Assembly (NCBI RefSeq): GCF_013248995.1
Contig: NZ_JABRPK010000001.1
Span: 1,240,001-1,304,000, forward strand
Direction: 5' to 3'
Length of the DNA: 64,000 nucleotides
Source of the DNA: Frigoribacterium sp. VKM Ac-2836
Lineage (GTDB): Bacteria; Actinomycetota; Actinomycetes; Actinomycetales; Microbacteriaceae
Both the position numbers and the translations under genes were made by a program. The stretch's first letter is position 1. Each line of letters begins with the position of its first letter. Below, piece after piece: positions 1 to 12,387 of the stretch. The notes under the pieces were generated by a model. It was not told the origin of the DNA. It did not search any database and saw nothing but the letters and a program-made list of their open reading frames with translations.

Positions 1-156
1 GTTTCGCTTCACCACGTTGAGGCTGGCGGTCTCGGTCGTGCTGAACCGACGACCGCAGTTCGGGCACTGCCGACGACGGCGGATCGAGGTGCCGTCGTCA
101 CTGGTACGGGAGTCGACGACTCGGGAGTCGGGGTGGCGGCAGAAGGGGCAGAACAT
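1..156 (-). CDS. nrdR: Transcriptional repressor NrdR, N-terminal part
   Basis: The first 52 codons of NrdR are present; the rest lies beyond the window's left edge. NrdR is the zinc-ribbon/ATP-cone repressor of ribonucleotide reductase genes. The visible part starts [17 protein letters not shown], giving the first CxxC pair, and continues to [12 protein letters not shown], the second CxxC pair, so the four zinc ligands are all there. A TAATCT -10 hexamer (166-171) sits nine bases upstream of the ATG at 156, so the leader is very short. It lies downstream of hisD in the same direction but seems to have its own promoter. Confidence 0.95.
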   Translation of the reverse strand, partial: MFCPFCRHPDSRVVDSRTSDDGTSIRRRRQCPNCGRRFSTTETASLNVVKRN

Positions 157-238
157 GGTGCAGCCAGATTATCGGACCCGGGGCTCGACGACGCACGCTC
201 GGCGGGCGACGGACCGCAGCCCTGTCCGCCGGAGCGGG

Positions 239-1549
239 TCAGGGGCGCGAGAGCCGCGCTGCGACGGCCTCGCCGTGGGCGGGCAACAGCTCGGCATTCG
301 ACAGCGCGACGAGCCGCTCGGCGACGGCTTCCAAGGCCTCGGCGTCGTACCGGACGATCTGCTGCGGCCGGAGGAACGTGAACGCCCCGAGCCCCGACGA
401 GAACCGCGACTGCCCACTCGTGGGCAGGACGTGGTTCGAACCAGCGAGGTAGTCGCCCAAGCTGACAGGTGTGTCGGGGCCGACGAAGATCGCACCCGCG
501 TCCGTGATGTCGGCCAACACCGCGTCGTCGTCACGCGTCTGCACCTCGAGGTGCTCGGGCCCGTAGGCATTGCTGAACGCCGCGGCCTGGCGCAGGTCGT
601 CGACCAGGACCACCGCGGACTGACGCCCCGAGAGGGCCGTCCGGACCCGGGCGGCGCTGAGGGTGCGCGGTACGAGGCGGGTCAGTTCGGCGACGACCGC
701 CTCACCGAACGGGGCCGAGTCCGTCACGAGCACGGCCGAGGCCTCCTCGTCGTGCTCGGCCTGGCTGATCAGGTCGACGGCGACCAGCGTGGCGTCGGCC
801 GAGTCGTCGGCGATCACCAGGATCTCGGTCGCCCCGGCCACGGAGTCGATGCCCACACGACCGCGCACGAGCTGTTTGGCAGCCGCGACGAAGTTGTTGC
901 CGGGACCGGTGATGACCTGGACCGGCTCGAGCTCGAGCTCGGGTACGCCGTACGCGAGTGCTCCGATCGCCCCGGCACCGCCTATCGCGTAGACCTCGTC
1001 GATGCCGAGCAACCCGGCGGCGCCCAGGATCACGGGGTGGACTCCCCCACCGTGGTCTCGCTGCGCCGGCGACACGAGGGCGATCGAGGACACGCCCGCC
1101 ACCTGAGCCGGGACGACGTTCATCACCACGCTCGAGGGGTACACGGCCTTGCCTCCCGGCACGTACACGCCGGCGCGTGTCACAGGCTGCCAGCGCTGCT
1201 CGATGATGGCGCCCGGAGCGGGACGGGTGACCGTGGGGGCCGGCACCTGCGCTCGACTGGCCTCGGTGACCCGCGCGATCGACTCCACCAGCGCCTCCTT
1301 GACCAGGGGGTCGAGGGCCGCGACGGCATCGTCGATGGTCTGCGTCGCGACGCGCAGTGCGTCGGGACGCACGCCGTCGAATCGAGCCGCCTGGTCACGC
1401 AGGGCGGCGGCACCCCGTTCGCGGACGTCGTCGACGAGGCGTCGAGCCGCGTCCGTCGCGGCTCCCACGTCGGCGTGGGACCTGGGGACGAGGTCGAGTA
1501 GCTGGGCGTGCGTGGGCGCGAGACCGCGCAGATCTGTGGTCTGGATCAT
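239..1549 (-). CDS. hisD: Histidinol dehydrogenase
   Basis: HisD makes the last two NAD-dependent oxidations of histidine synthesis, L-histidinol to L-histidine, in the cytosol. The 436-residue product has the family's full length. Visible signatures are the TGPGNNFVA segment near residue 215, the zinc-ligand region SQAEHDEEA with Gln263 and His266, and YGPEHLE with the Glu332-His333 catalytic pair. No other his gene follows within the window, so it is separated here from any downstream his operon. A TAGGCT box nine bases before the ATG points to a very short leader. The promoter is divergent from the flavin-reductase gene. Confidence 0.97.
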   Translation of the reverse strand: MIQTTDLRGLAPTHAQLLDLVPRSHADVGAATDAARRLVDDVRERGAAALRDQAARFDGVRPDALRVATQTIDDAVAALDPLVKEALVESIARVTEASRAQVPAPTVTRPAPGAIIEQRWQPVTRAGVYVPGGKAVYPSSVVMNVVPAQVAGVSSIALVSPAQRDHGGGVHPVILGAAGLLGIDEVYAIGGAGAIGALAYGVPELELEPVQVITGPGNNFVAAAKQLVRGRVGIDSVAGATEILVIADDSADATLVAVDLISQAEHDEEASAVLVTDSAPFGEAVVAELTRLVPRTLSAARVRTALSGRQSAVVLVDDLRQAAAFSNAYGPEHLEVQTRDDDAVLADITDAGAIFVGPDTPVSLGDYLAGSNHVLPTSGQSRFSSGLGAFTFLRPQQIVRYDAEALEAVAERLVALSNAELLPAHGEAVAARLSRP

Positions 1550-1558
1550 GGCCTGCTC

Positions 1559-1575
1559 AGCCTAGTCAGTAGGGT
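1559..1575. promoter_or_regulatory. Back-to-back -10 elements of hisD and the flavin-reductase gene
   Basis: On the minus strand TAGGCT (1559-1564) is followed after nine bases by the hisD ATG. On the plus strand TAGGGT (1570-1575) is followed after seven bases by the ATG at 1583. The two -10 boxes are five bases apart in a 33-base intergenic gap, so each promoter's upstream elements must lie inside the other gene. Both transcripts would be leaderless or nearly so. Confidence 0.6.
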
Positions 1576-1582
1576 CGAGAGC

Positions 1583-2101
1583 ATGACGGACGACAACGCG
1601 ACGACCTCGCGGCCCGACCACTCTCTCGAGGTGTTCAAGGAAGCGTTCCGCCGGCACGCCGCCGGTGTCGCCATCGTGACGGCCCGTGACGCCCAGGGCG
1701 ACCCGGTCGGTTTCACCGCGACGTCACTGGCGTCGCTGGCCGCCGTTCCGCCACTCGCGACCTTCAACATGGCGCGGACCGCGAGCTCGTGGGCCGCCCT
1801 CTCGGAGACCGACCAGGTCATCGTGCACCTGCTCGGCCTGCGCAACCGGGATCTCGCCCGTCGCATGGCGGGCCCCGCCGCCGAGCGCTTCACGGGCGAC
1901 CACTGGAGCGACGGACCGAACGGGGTGCCGCTGCTGTCCGGGGTGACCGCATGGATGACGGGGACCGTCGTCGAGCGGGTACCCGTCCACGGCAACGCCG
2001 TGGTCGTCGTACGCATCGGAACGGGCGGTGTCGGCGAGGACGACGACGCCTTGCTCTACCACGACCGTCGTTACCTCAGGCCCGTCCACCTCGAGGACTG
2101 A
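1583..2101 (+). CDS. Flavin reductase-like FMN-binding protein
   Basis: A 172-residue protein of the flavin reductase domain family (HpaC/ActVB type). These proteins bind FMN in a split beta-barrel and either reduce free flavin with NAD(P)H or serve as the reductase partner of a monooxygenase. Family features are FRRHAAGVAIVTARD near the N-terminus, VGFTATSLASLAAVPPLATFNM in the flavin-binding part, and FTGDHWSDGPNGVPLL further on. I chose the ATG at 1583 because a TAGGGT -10 lies seven bases upstream (leaderless); an upstream extension would run across the hisD promoter. No monooxygenase partner is adjacent, so the substrate is unknown. Confidence 0.85.
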   Translation: MTDDNATTSRPDHSLEVFKEAFRRHAAGVAIVTARDAQGDPVGFTATSLASLAAVPPLATFNMARTASSWAALSETDQVIVHLLGLRNRDLARRMAGPAAERFTGDHWSDGPNGVPLLSGVTAWMTGTVVERVPVHGNAVVVVRIGTGGVGEDDDALLYHDRRYLRPVHLED

Positions 2102-2144
2102 GGTCGGTCGGCCGCACCGCTCGGGTCGCACCAAGCGGATCGCA

Positions 2145-2161
2145 CCGGGGCACGGCCCCGG
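2145..2161. terminator. Short GC hairpin between convergent genes
   Basis: CCGGGGC, a three-base ACG loop and GCCCCGG form a seven-base-pair hairpin in the 72-base gap between the convergent flavin-reductase gene and dnaE. There is no U-tract. It could act as an actinobacterial-type terminator in either direction. Confidence 0.4.
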
Positions 2162-2173
2162 GCTCCGGCCACC

Positions 2174-5692
<3,519 letters not shown>

Positions 5693-5733
5693 GGGGCTCC
5701 TCGTCTGGTGGTGGATCTGGCGGCTAGGGGAAC

Positions 5734-5739
5734 AGCCTA
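5734..5739 (-). promoter_or_regulatory. Candidate -10 box for dnaE
   Basis: TAGGCT on the minus strand overlaps the rluD stop codon, about 41 bases upstream of the dnaE GTG. It is the same hexamer seen at leaderless starts elsewhere in the window, but here it would give a leader that contains the GAGGAG ribosome binding site. Confidence 0.45.
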
Positions 5740-6660
5740 ACTCCGCCGGAGGACATCGAGAGCGTGCTGCAGATCGGCGGGGTAGGTCGACCGGTACACG
5801 ACCGGTTCGCCCGTGCCGGGGTGTCGGAATCCGAGCTGCACGGCGTGGAGCCACTGGCGTGTCAGGCCGAGGGTCGCCGACAACGTGGGATCGGCGCCGT
5901 AGGTCGCGTCGCCGACGCACGGGTGTCGCTGCGCCGCCATGTGGACCCGGATCTGGTGCGTCCGCCCCGTCTCGAGATGAATCTCGAGCAACGACGCCGA
6001 CGGGAACGCCTCGACCGTCTCGTAGTGGGTGACCGAGGGCTTGCCGTCCACGACGACCGCGAACTTCCAGTCGGACGAGGGGTGTCGCCCGATGGGCGCG
6101 TCGATCGTTCCCGTCAGCGGGTCGGGGTGACCCTGGACGACGGCGTTGTAGATCTTCTCGACCGTCCGCTCACGGAACGCCTGCTTGAGCAGTGTGTAGG
6201 CGCGCTCCGTCTTGGCGACGACCATCAGGCCGCTGGTGCCCACGTCGAGTCGGTGCACGATGCCGGCACGCTCGGACGCGCCCGACGTCGAGACGGTGAA
6301 CCCCGCCGCAGCGAGCCCACCGAGCACCGTCGGGCCCGTCCAACCCACGGACGGGTGGGCGGCGACGCCGACCGGCTTGTCGACGACGACGATCTCGTCG
6401 TCGTCGTGGACGACGGCCATGCCGGGAACCTCGACAGGGACGACCGCGGGCGCCTCGCGCGGCGACCACGTGACGTCGAGCCACGCGCCGGGCTCGAGCC
6501 GGTCCGACTTGCCGACGGTACGGCCGTCGACCGTGACCCCACCCGATGCCGCGACCTCGGCCGCGAAGGTGCGGCTGAAGCCGAGAAGCTTGGCCAGGGC
6601 GGCGTCGACCCGCTCGCCGGCAAGCCCGTCGGGCACCGGAAGGGCACGCGACTCGCTCAC
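5737..6660 (-). CDS. rluD: RluA-family 23S rRNA pseudouridine synthase (RluD type)
   Basis: A 307-residue pseudouridine synthase with an N-terminal S4 RNA-binding domain (residues about 12-70, [16 protein letters not shown]) and the RluA catalytic domain. The signature is [16 protein letters not shown], with the catalytic Asp139. The family modifies uridines in 23S rRNA, and RluD's usual targets are in helix 69; the exact sites here are inferred. The GTG start at 6660 overlaps the lspA stop as GTGA, which indicates translational coupling and supports this start over longer frames. The pair lspA-rluD is conserved in many bacteria. Confidence 0.95.
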   Translation of the reverse strand: MSESRALPVPDGLAGERVDAALAKLLGFSRTFAAEVAASGGVTVDGRTVGKSDRLEPGAWLDVTWSPREAPAVVPVEVPGMAVVHDDDEIVVVDKPVGVAAHPSVGWTGPTVLGGLAAAGFTVSTSGASERAGIVHRLDVGTSGLMVVAKTERAYTLLKQAFRERTVEKIYNAVVQGHPDPLTGTIDAPIGRHPSSDWKFAVVVDGKPSVTHYETVEAFPSASLLEIHLETGRTHQIRVHMAAQRHPCVGDATYGADPTLSATLGLTRQWLHAVQLGFRHPGTGEPVVYRSTYPADLQHALDVLRRS

Positions 6661-7307
6661 GAGGCGCCCTGGTGGTCCGCAGGAGGCGCGGTGTCCGCAG
6701 TCGGGGCCGGGCGACCGTCGTCCGCTCGGGAGTCCGCCCGGGGAGGAGGCATGGGATCGTCCTCTTCTGTGGTCCGGGTCTTCTTCGCACTCGGTGTGCG
6801 GGTGCCGTCGAGACCGATGCCCAGGAGCGTCAAGAGCAGGAGCAGCCCCATGCTCGACACGATGAACACGTCCGCCACGTTGAAGATGGCCGGCAGCAGG
6901 GACGGGAAGTAGATGAAATCGACGACGTGTCCTTGCCCGAAAGAGGGCTCGCGGAGCAGGCGGTCGGTCAGGTTGCCGAGGGTGCCACCGAGCAGCATGC
7001 CCAGCATGATCGCCCAGGCGCGTGACCTGATGCGTCGAGACACGACCACGATCGCGACGGCGACTCCCGTTGCGGCGATCGAGAAGATCCATGTCGCCCC
7101 ACTCGCGAACGAGAAGGCGGCCCCGGGGTTCTTGACGAAGTGCAGCTGGAAGAACTCGCCGAGGACGTCCACGGAGTCGCCTTCGACGAGCGTCCGGGTG
7201 ACCAGCAGTTTGGTGCCCTGGTCGAGGCAGTAGGCCACGACCGCGACGAAGGCCAGCGTCGCGAGAACGCGGACGCTGGCCTTCGAGGTGGGCTTGTCGC
7301 TCGACAA
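6657..7307 (-). CDS. lspA: Lipoprotein signal peptidase (signal peptidase II)
   Basis: LspA is the membrane aspartyl protease that cleaves the signal peptide of diacylglyceryl-prolipoproteins. Four membrane segments are visible. The catalytic aspartates lie in [11 protein letters not shown] (Asp115) and FNVADVF (Asp146). The only in-frame start near the first membrane segment is TTG at 7307, with AAGG just upstream; no ATG or GTG is available. The gene then begins four bases after the divIVA stop. At 216 residues it is longer than the usual 150-170 because of a charged, proline-rich cytoplasmic tail of about 50 residues (from about residue 163). The last codons contain a copy of the GGAGGCGCGG motif on the plus strand. 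Confidence 0.93.
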   Translation of the reverse strand: MSSDKPTSKASVRVLATLAFVAVVAYCLDQGTKLLVTRTLVEGDSVDVLGEFFQLHFVKNPGAAFSFASGATWIFSIAATGVAVAIVVVSRRIRSRAWAIMLGMLLGGTLGNLTDRLLREPSFGQGHVVDFIYFPSLLPAIFNVADVFIVSSMGLLLLLTLLGIGLDGTRTPSAKKTRTTEEDDPMPPPRADSRADDGRPAPTADTAPPADHQGAS

Positions 7308-7311
7308 GACC

Positions 7312-8085
7312 TTAGTTCGAGCCGAAGCCCTGGGCGCTGGCGGGGGTGGGCCGGGCGGCCTCACCCGTGCCTTCGCCGTCGAGCTCGTGCAGCTGACCCT
7401 CGATGTAGCTCTTGAGCTTGGAACGGTAGTCACGCTCGAACGAGCGCAGGTCGTCGATGCGACGCTCGACGCCCGACCGCTCGGTGTTGAGGCGGTCCAG
7501 GATTTCACGCTGCTGGGTCTCGGCGGCGCCGACGATGTCACGCGACTTCGTCTCGGCCTCGGCGACGACCTCGCGCTGGCGCGCCTCGGCCTCGGACACG
7601 AGACGGGCGGCGGTCGTGTGACCCTCGGCGATGAGTGCGTCGCGCTTCTCGACACCCTCTCGGACGTGCTCCTCGTGGAGGCGGCGCGCGAGCTGCAGCA
7701 GGCTGTTGGTGCTGCTGGTCTCGTCGTCCTCGGACACTGCCGGAGCGGCGTAGGCGGGAGCGGACGCGACCGCTGCGGGGGCCGCGACGGGCTCGGGCTC
7801 GACGACCGGCTCGGATTCGACGGCCTCGGGAGCCGACGCGGGCGCCGGCGCAGACGCAGGAGCCGGAGCACTGGCCACCGGGGCCGATGCGGGGGCGACC
7901 TGTGCCGCGGGGGCGGAATCACCGGACGAGAGGCGCTGACGCAGCTCGTCGTTCTCTTGGTTGAGACGTCTCAGCTCGGCGACGACCTCGTCGAGGAAGT
8001 CATCGACCTCGTCCTGGTCGTATCCCTCGCGGAACTTCGTCGGCTGGAACCGTTTGTTGACTACGTCTTCCGGCGTCAAAGCCAT
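7312..8085 (-). CDS. wag31: DivIVA/Wag31 polar growth protein
   Basis: Wag31 (DivIVA) is a coiled-coil scaffold that marks cell poles and septa by sensing negative membrane curvature and organises polar wall synthesis in Actinobacteria. The 257-residue product opens with the invariant MALTPEDVVNKRFQPTKFRE membrane-binding region. A first coiled coil follows (to about residue 55), then a low-complexity Ala/Pro/Glu/Val linker (about 60-125), then a second coiled-coil domain (about 130-240). I chose the ATG at 8085 because GAGGTGA precedes it and the conserved domain starts there; a frame from 8103 is also open. In mycobacteria Wag31 is a kinase substrate. Confidence 0.96.
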   Translation of the reverse strand: MALTPEDVVNKRFQPTKFREGYDQDEVDDFLDEVVAELRRLNQENDELRQRLSSGDSAPAAQVAPASAPVASAPAPASAPAPASAPEAVESEPVVEPEPVAAPAAVASAPAYAAPAVSEDDETSSTNSLLQLARRLHEEHVREGVEKRDALIAEGHTTAARLVSEAEARQREVVAEAETKSRDIVGAAETQQREILDRLNTERSGVERRIDDLRSFERDYRSKLKSYIEGQLHELDGEGTGEAARPTPASAQGFGSN

Positions 8086-8230
8086 TGCCGTCACCTCGTG
8101 CATCTGTTGGATCGTGTGATCGTGGTCTGGGTCGTTCTTCTACACCGTAGAGGAGCGAGGCCCGGTCGGGCCGGGATCGTGCCGTTCGGGCGCTGCAGTG
8201 AGCCTACCCTGTCGCTCGCGGGAGGCGTGG

Positions 8231-8533
8231 TCAGCCGAAGGTGCGCAGCCCGGAGGCCACGCTCATCAGGATGATGACGGCCAGCATGATGATGCTCCAG
8301 CCGAAGTCGAGTGCCACCGACCCGAGCCGCACGGGCGGAAGGATCTTCCGCACACGCCGGATGGGCGGATCGGTCACGGTGTACGCCACCTCGGCCAGCA
8401 CGAGCACGGGCCCCTTGGGCCGCCAGCCGCGACTGAACGATTGAGCGAGGTCGAGCACGAACCGCGCCCACATCAAGAGGAAGAAGATCAGCAGCACGTA
8501 GTACGCGATCGTGGCGATCAGGTAAGTGATCAT
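8231..8533 (-). CDS. YggT family membrane protein
   Basis: A 100-residue integral membrane protein of the YggT family with a transmembrane segment at about residues 5-25 and a second near the C-terminus (about 75-95). The cytoplasmic loop between them holds DPPIRRVRKILPP, the family hallmark. Its molecular role is not settled. In Gram-positive bacteria it is regularly found between sepF and divIVA, as here, and is thought to have a role in division or envelope organisation. The 145-base gap before divIVA probably holds a divIVA promoter. Confidence 0.9.
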   Translation of the reverse strand: MITYLIATIAYYVLLIFFLLMWARFVLDLAQSFSRGWRPKGPVLVLAEVAYTVTDPPIRRVRKILPPVRLGSVALDFGWSIIMLAVIILMSVASGLRTFG

Positions 8534-8626
8534 CGGGGTCTCATCAGCTCACACGAGTCGGCGCGAGGGGGCTCGCGGTCGGGCAGGTCGTCACGCCGAC
8601 GCGGCAACGCCACGACGGCGCACGCG

Positions 8627-9154
8627 TCACGACTGGGCGAAGAACGACGCTTCGATGTCGGACTCCACCTCGGCCTGCTCGCCGCTCACCGCGATGTGCG
8701 CCGGCGACAGCAAGAAGACCTTGTTGGTGACACGCTCGATCTTGCCGTACAGCCCCTGGGAGAGCCCGCTGGCGAAGTCGACCAGACGGCGGGCGTCCGC
8801 CTCGGTCATCTGCGACAGGTTGATGATGACCGGGATGCCGTCTCGGAAGCTCTCGGCGATCGCCTGGGCGTCCTTGTACTCGCGGGGGTGGACCGTCAGG
8901 ATCTCGTTCATGTCGTGGGGCACCGTATTCTTCGAGGGCGAGGAGCGACGCAGAGGCGTCACGGGGGCGCGCGTGGGCGCGGGAGCCGCGGCGGGCGCCG
9001 CGTGGACCGGAGCGACGGGCGCGGGGGCCTGGGCGGCCGCCTGCGGCCGCGACGACTGCTGGGGCTGCGCTCGCTCGTGGGGCTGCTCGTCGTACTCGAG
9101 CTCTTCGTCGGCGAGGCCCAGGTAGACCATCGTCTTGCGCAGCGGGTTGGCCAT
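8627..9154 (-). CDS. sepF: Cell division protein SepF
   Basis: SepF is the membrane anchor of the FtsZ ring in Actinobacteria, which lack FtsA and ZipA. The 175-residue protein has the N-terminal amphipathic start [14 protein letters not shown], a Gln/Pro/Ala-rich linker (about 20-80), and the globular SepF domain (about 85-170, with [20 protein letters not shown] and [16 protein letters not shown]). GGAGG upstream of the ATG at 9154 fixes the start. It probably binds the FtsZ C-terminal peptide encoded three genes upstream. Confidence 0.96.
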   Translation of the reverse strand: MANPLRKTMVYLGLADEELEYDEQPHERAQPQQSSRPQAAAQAPAPVAPVHAAPAAAPAPTRAPVTPLRRSSPSKNTVPHDMNEILTVHPREYKDAQAIAESFRDGIPVIINLSQMTEADARRLVDFASGLSQGLYGKIERVTNKVFLLSPAHIAVSGEQAEVESDIEASFFAQS

Positions 9155-9191
9155 GGTGTTCCTCCGAGTCAGTGGATCGTCAGGACCGACA

Positions 9192-9890
9192 TTAACGAGC
9201 ATCGGGGCGAGAACCCGTGATTGCCGTGCCGATCCGTAGGTGTGTCGCGCCCTCGGCGATCGCGTCGGCGAAGTCGTACGACATGCCGGCCGACACGGCG
9301 TCGGCCGTCGGCGAGAGGGACCGCACCCGGTCGGAGACCGCCAGGAGGCGCGCGAAAGCAGGTCGCGCCTCCTCGTCAAGGGGCGCGACCGCCATGACAC
9401 CCCGCAGCCGGAGGCCCGGGGTCGAGAGCACCCTCTCGGCGAGCCGTTCGACGTCGCCCTCGGGGACTCCCCCACGGCCGGGGTCGTCGGTCAGGTTGAC
9501 CTGGACGAAGCCGTCGAGCACGGATCCGGAGTCGTCGGCCAAGGCGTCGACGACGGAGTCACGGTCGAGCGAGTGGACCGCGTGCGCGTACCGTCGTGCC
9601 TGCCGAGCCTTCTTCGACTGCAGTTGCCCGACGAAGTGCCATCGAAGCCCCTCGAGATTACCGAGCTCGGCGGTCTTGGCCTGTGCCTCTTGGTGCCGGT
9701 TCTCTCCGACGTCCCGGACGCCCAGGGCGTACAACGCCCTGATCAGCCCGACCGGATGGAACTTCGTCACGACGATCGTCGTGATCTCGGCCGGGGAGCG
9801 ACCGGCCGCGGCACATGCGGCGTCCACGGCCGCGGCGACCCGGGCGAGACGCTCGCCCGGATCGCCGTCGACGGTCGTCGGATCGGTCAC
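9192..9890 (-). CDS. YggS/PROSC-family PLP homeostasis protein
   Basis: A 232-residue protein of the YggS family, single-domain alanine-racemase-like barrels that bind pyridoxal 5'-phosphate and control vitamin B6 and amino-acid balance without a known catalytic activity. The PLP lysine lies in [10 protein letters not shown], and [25 protein letters not shown] and MGVMAVAP-type motifs follow (here [10 protein letters not shown]). Near the C-terminus [23 protein letters not shown] is the conserved phosphate-binding end. The GTG at 9890 lies six bases after the ftsZ stop, so the two genes are probably cotranscribed. Confidence 0.94.
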   Translation of the reverse strand: MTDPTTVDGDPGERLARVAAAVDAACAAAGRSPAEITTIVVTKFHPVGLIRALYALGVRDVGENRHQEAQAKTAELGNLEGLRWHFVGQLQSKKARQARRYAHAVHSLDRDSVVDALADDSGSVLDGFVQVNLTDDPGRGGVPEGDVERLAERVLSTPGLRLRGVMAVAPLDEEARPAFARLLAVSDRVRSLSPTADAVSAGMSYDFADAIAEGATHLRIGTAITGSRPDAR

Positions 9891-9896
9891 GCGTCG

Positions 9897-11057
9897 TTAC
9901 TTGAGGAAGTCCGGGACGTCGAGGTCGTCGTCACCGTCGTCGAAGGCGGGGTCGACGGCCTGCGTCGCAGGCTCTTCGGGACGCTTCCAGGCGGCGGGCT
10001 CGTGCGTCGCACCGCTGTCGGCGATGGCCGAGACACCGGCGACCGAGGTCGCCGTGGGCCCCTCGGAGTCGACGAAGCTCGACCGGCGGTCCTTCACCTT
10101 GGTCGACGGCTCGCCGCCGTCGAAACCGGCCGCGATGACGGTGACGCGCACCTCGTCGCCGAGGGTGTCGTCGATCACGGCGCCGAAGATGATGTTGGCC
10201 TCGGCGTGGACGGCCTCTTGCACGAGACGTGCTGCGTCGTTGATCTCGAAGATGCCGAGGTTCGAACCACCCTGGATCGACAGCAGCACCCCGTGCGCAC
10301 CGTCGATGCTCGCCTCGAGCAGCGGCGAGGCGACGGCCAGTTCGGCCGCCTTGATCGCACGATCGGCGCCCCGCGACGAACCGATGCCCATGAGGGCCGA
10401 ACCAGCGCCCTGCATGACCGACTTGACGTCGGCGAAGTCGAGGTTGATCAGACCGGGCGTCGTGATGAGGTCGGTGATGCCCTGGACACCGGCGAGGAGC
10501 ACCTGGTCGGCCGTTCCGAACGCCTCGACCATGCTGATGCCGCGCTCGCTGATCTCGAGCAGACGGTCGTTGGGGACCACGATGAGGGTGTCGACCTCGT
10601 CTTTCAGGGCGGCGACGCCCGCCTCGGCCTGGGCCTGGCGGCGCTTGCCCTCGAAACCGAAGGGCTTCGTGACGACACCGATGGTCAGGGCGCCGATCGA
10701 CTTGGCGATGCGGGCGACGACCGGGGCTCCGCCGGTGCCGGTGCCGCCCCCCTCGCCCGCCGTGACGAAGACCATGTCGGCACCCGCGAGGGCTTCTTCG
10801 ATCTCTTCGGCGTGGTCTTCCGCTGCGCGGCGTCCGACCTCGGGGTCGGCGCCCGCGCCGAGGCCGCGGGTCAACTCGCGACCGACGTCGAGCTTGACGT
10901 CGGCGTCGCTCAGCAGCAGCGCCTGGGCGTCGGTGTTGATGGCGATGAACTCCACCCCGCGGAGCCCGAGTTCGATCATGCGGTTGACGGCATTGACGCC
11001 ACCGCCGCCGACACCGACGACCTTGATCACGGCTAGGTAGTTATGGTTCGTTGTCAC
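9897..11057 (-). CDS. ftsZ: Cell division protein FtsZ
   Basis: The tubulin-like GTPase that forms the Z ring. All 386 residues are recognisable: the nucleotide-binding N-domain ([15 protein letters not shown] at 13-27), the tubulin signature GGGTGTGG at 103-110, and the T7 catalytic loop [11 protein letters not shown]. The C-domain ends in an acidic linker and the tail [10 protein letters not shown], the peptide bound by SepF and FtsW. The start is GTG at 11057 with CGGAGG upstream. The 138-base region before it, AT-rich for this genome and containing a long inverted repeat, separates ftsZ from ftsQ and argues for a separate ftsZ promoter. Confidence 0.98.
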   Translation of the reverse strand: MTTNHNYLAVIKVVGVGGGGVNAVNRMIELGLRGVEFIAINTDAQALLLSDADVKLDVGRELTRGLGAGADPEVGRRAAEDHAEEIEEALAGADMVFVTAGEGGGTGTGGAPVVARIAKSIGALTIGVVTKPFGFEGKRRQAQAEAGVAALKDEVDTLIVVPNDRLLEISERGISMVEAFGTADQVLLAGVQGITDLITTPGLINLDFADVKSVMQGAGSALMGIGSSRGADRAIKAAELAVASPLLEASIDGAHGVLLSIQGGSNLGIFEINDAARLVQEAVHAEANIIFGAVIDDTLGDEVRVTVIAAGFDGGEPSTKVKDRRSSFVDSEGPTATSVAGVSAIADSGATHEPAAWKRPEEPATQAVDPAFDDGDDDLDVPDFLK

Positions 11058-11074
11058 GTCCGGGCCTCCGCTTG

Positions 11075-11099
11075 AACCTTAACTCTGCAGTTGAAGGTT
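11075..11099. promoter_or_regulatory. Inverted repeat in the ftsZ upstream region (candidate FtsR operator)
   Basis: The repeat reads AACCTT, AACT, CTGCAG-centred spacer, then AGTT (with one bulged base) and AAGGTT. It ends 18 bases before the ftsZ GTG. The surrounding 50 bases are far more AT-rich than the genome and include TGTACAAC, also seen beside the operator of the MerR gene at 38405. A regulator that recognises TTAA/TTGA half-sites is the natural candidate. The FtsR-type MerR gene at 39108-39806 is in this window, but the assignment is inference. Confidence 0.5.
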
Positions 11100-11195
11100 A
11101 AAGTTGTACATGGTATGCAAGTTCTGCAGTCACAAGGTATGGGTGCGCTGCACACGCTGTCGCCAGGGTGGCCAGCGTGTCGCGAACACACCCTC

Positions 11196-12350
11196 TCATC
11201 TCGTCCTGATGATCCCGTTGTCGGGCGCGGACACGTCGTACTCGACACTCGCCCCGGGGTCGCGCCGTGCCTGGTCCGCGATCAGCCCCGCGAGCACCTG
11301 CGCCTTCTTCGCCGATTCGTCGGCGCTGCCCCAGACGACCCGCTCACCCGAGGTGAGCTGCAGGGTGACGTCGTCGGCCGTCGACGCCGTCACGGTGTCG
11401 ACGGTGGAGCGCAGGGTCACCGGCAGCGCCAGCAACACCTCGGCGACCGAGCGGTAAGCGGGTCCGTCCAGGGCGGCTCCCCCGACGTCGACGAGGGGCA
11501 CCCCCTCTTGCCGCGCGTCGAGCGACTGCACGACGACCCCGGCCGGATCGACGAGCTCGAAGCCGTCCCCTGCAGCGACCGTGGCGACGGGCTGCCGCTC
11601 CTGGACGCGGACGACCAGCGTGTGCGGTGGCGCCGTCTCGGTGACGTAGCTGGCGATCAGCGGGAAGGCCGCGAGCTCGCGAGTGACCTCGTCGAAGTCG
11701 ATCAGGGCGAGGGGGGTGCCGAGCTGTCCGTCGAGTGCCGTCTGCACGGCCGAGGCGTCGACCCGCTGCGTGCCTTCGACGCGGATGGTCTGCAACGACA
11801 GCAACGGCGAGAACACGGCGACCGCGACGGACGCGACGAGGAGGAGGACGACGGCCCCGAGCGAGACCAGGGTCGCCCGACGGTGACGGCTCCGACGCGT
11901 GAAGCGACGGACCTCGACGCGTTCGACGCGCCTCCGTTCGCTCGACGCCCGGCGGGCCTGTCGGCGGGCCGCGACGGCCCGCTCCTTGGCCTCGGCCGCC
12001 GTGCCGTCCGGTGCGTCGATGCGCGGCGGCACGGAGCCGGAGGCCTTGGCCGCGGTCGAGCCGGCGGGGTCGGTGGGCACGGCCTTCGCCGATCGGTCGC
12101 GCCAGGGCGAGCGGCCCCCGGCGACCGTCGCGAGACGGTCCTTGAGCGAGAAGGCGGAGGTCGACGCACCCGAGGGGTCGTCACCACGAGCTGCCCGCGT
12201 CGCACCGTTTCTTTCGCCGGAGGATCGTGGACCGCCGACGACGGGGACGGGCCCTGTCGTGTCGGCGTCCCGGCCACGGCGACGCCTGGGCTGAGCCGCC
12301 GGAGCGTCCTCGGCGGCGCTCGGCTCGTCGAATCCGTCGGGCCGCTTCAT
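11196..12350 (-). CDS. ftsQ: Cell division protein FtsQ
   Basis: FtsQ is the bitopic divisome protein that, with FtsB and FtsL, links early and late division proteins. The 384-residue product has an unusually long basic, disordered cytoplasmic N-terminus (about 150 residues). One membrane segment follows (LVSLGAVVLLLVASVAVAVF), then the extracytoplasmic POTRA domain (LQTIRVEGTQRVDASAVQTAL) and the FtsQ beta domain (AAFPLIASYVTETAPPHTLVVRVQERQPVATV). The ATG at 12350 lies 37 bases after the murC stop. Its Shine-Dalgarno sequence is weak, which leaves some doubt about the exact start. Confidence 0.93.
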   Translation of the reverse strand: MKRPDGFDEPSAAEDAPAAQPRRRRGRDADTTGPVPVVGGPRSSGERNGATRAARGDDPSGASTSAFSLKDRLATVAGGRSPWRDRSAKAVPTDPAGSTAAKASGSVPPRIDAPDGTAAEAKERAVAARRQARRASSERRRVERVEVRRFTRRSRHRRATLVSLGAVVLLLVASVAVAVFSPLLSLQTIRVEGTQRVDASAVQTALDGQLGTPLALIDFDEVTRELAAFPLIASYVTETAPPHTLVVRVQERQPVATVAAGDGFELVDPAGVVVQSLDARQEGVPLVDVGGAALDGPAYRSVAEVLLALPVTLRSTVDTVTASTADDVTLQLTSGERVVWGSADESAKKAQVLAGLIADQARRDPGASVEYDVSAPDNGIIRTR

Positions 12351-12387
12351 CGGAGGGCCCCCGACACCACGGACCTGCTGAGACGAG

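Noticed and set aside
17-1501. Long plus-strand open frame opposite hisD and nrdR
   Set aside because: High GC content keeps antisense frames open. The translation has no family pattern and its codon use is the mirror of hisD, which is certain.
9217-11040. Two long plus-strand frames opposite yggS and ftsZ
   Set aside because: They are complete shadows of two securely identified minus-strand genes. Their compositions (Arg/Ser/Ala/Thr-rich) are not protein-like.
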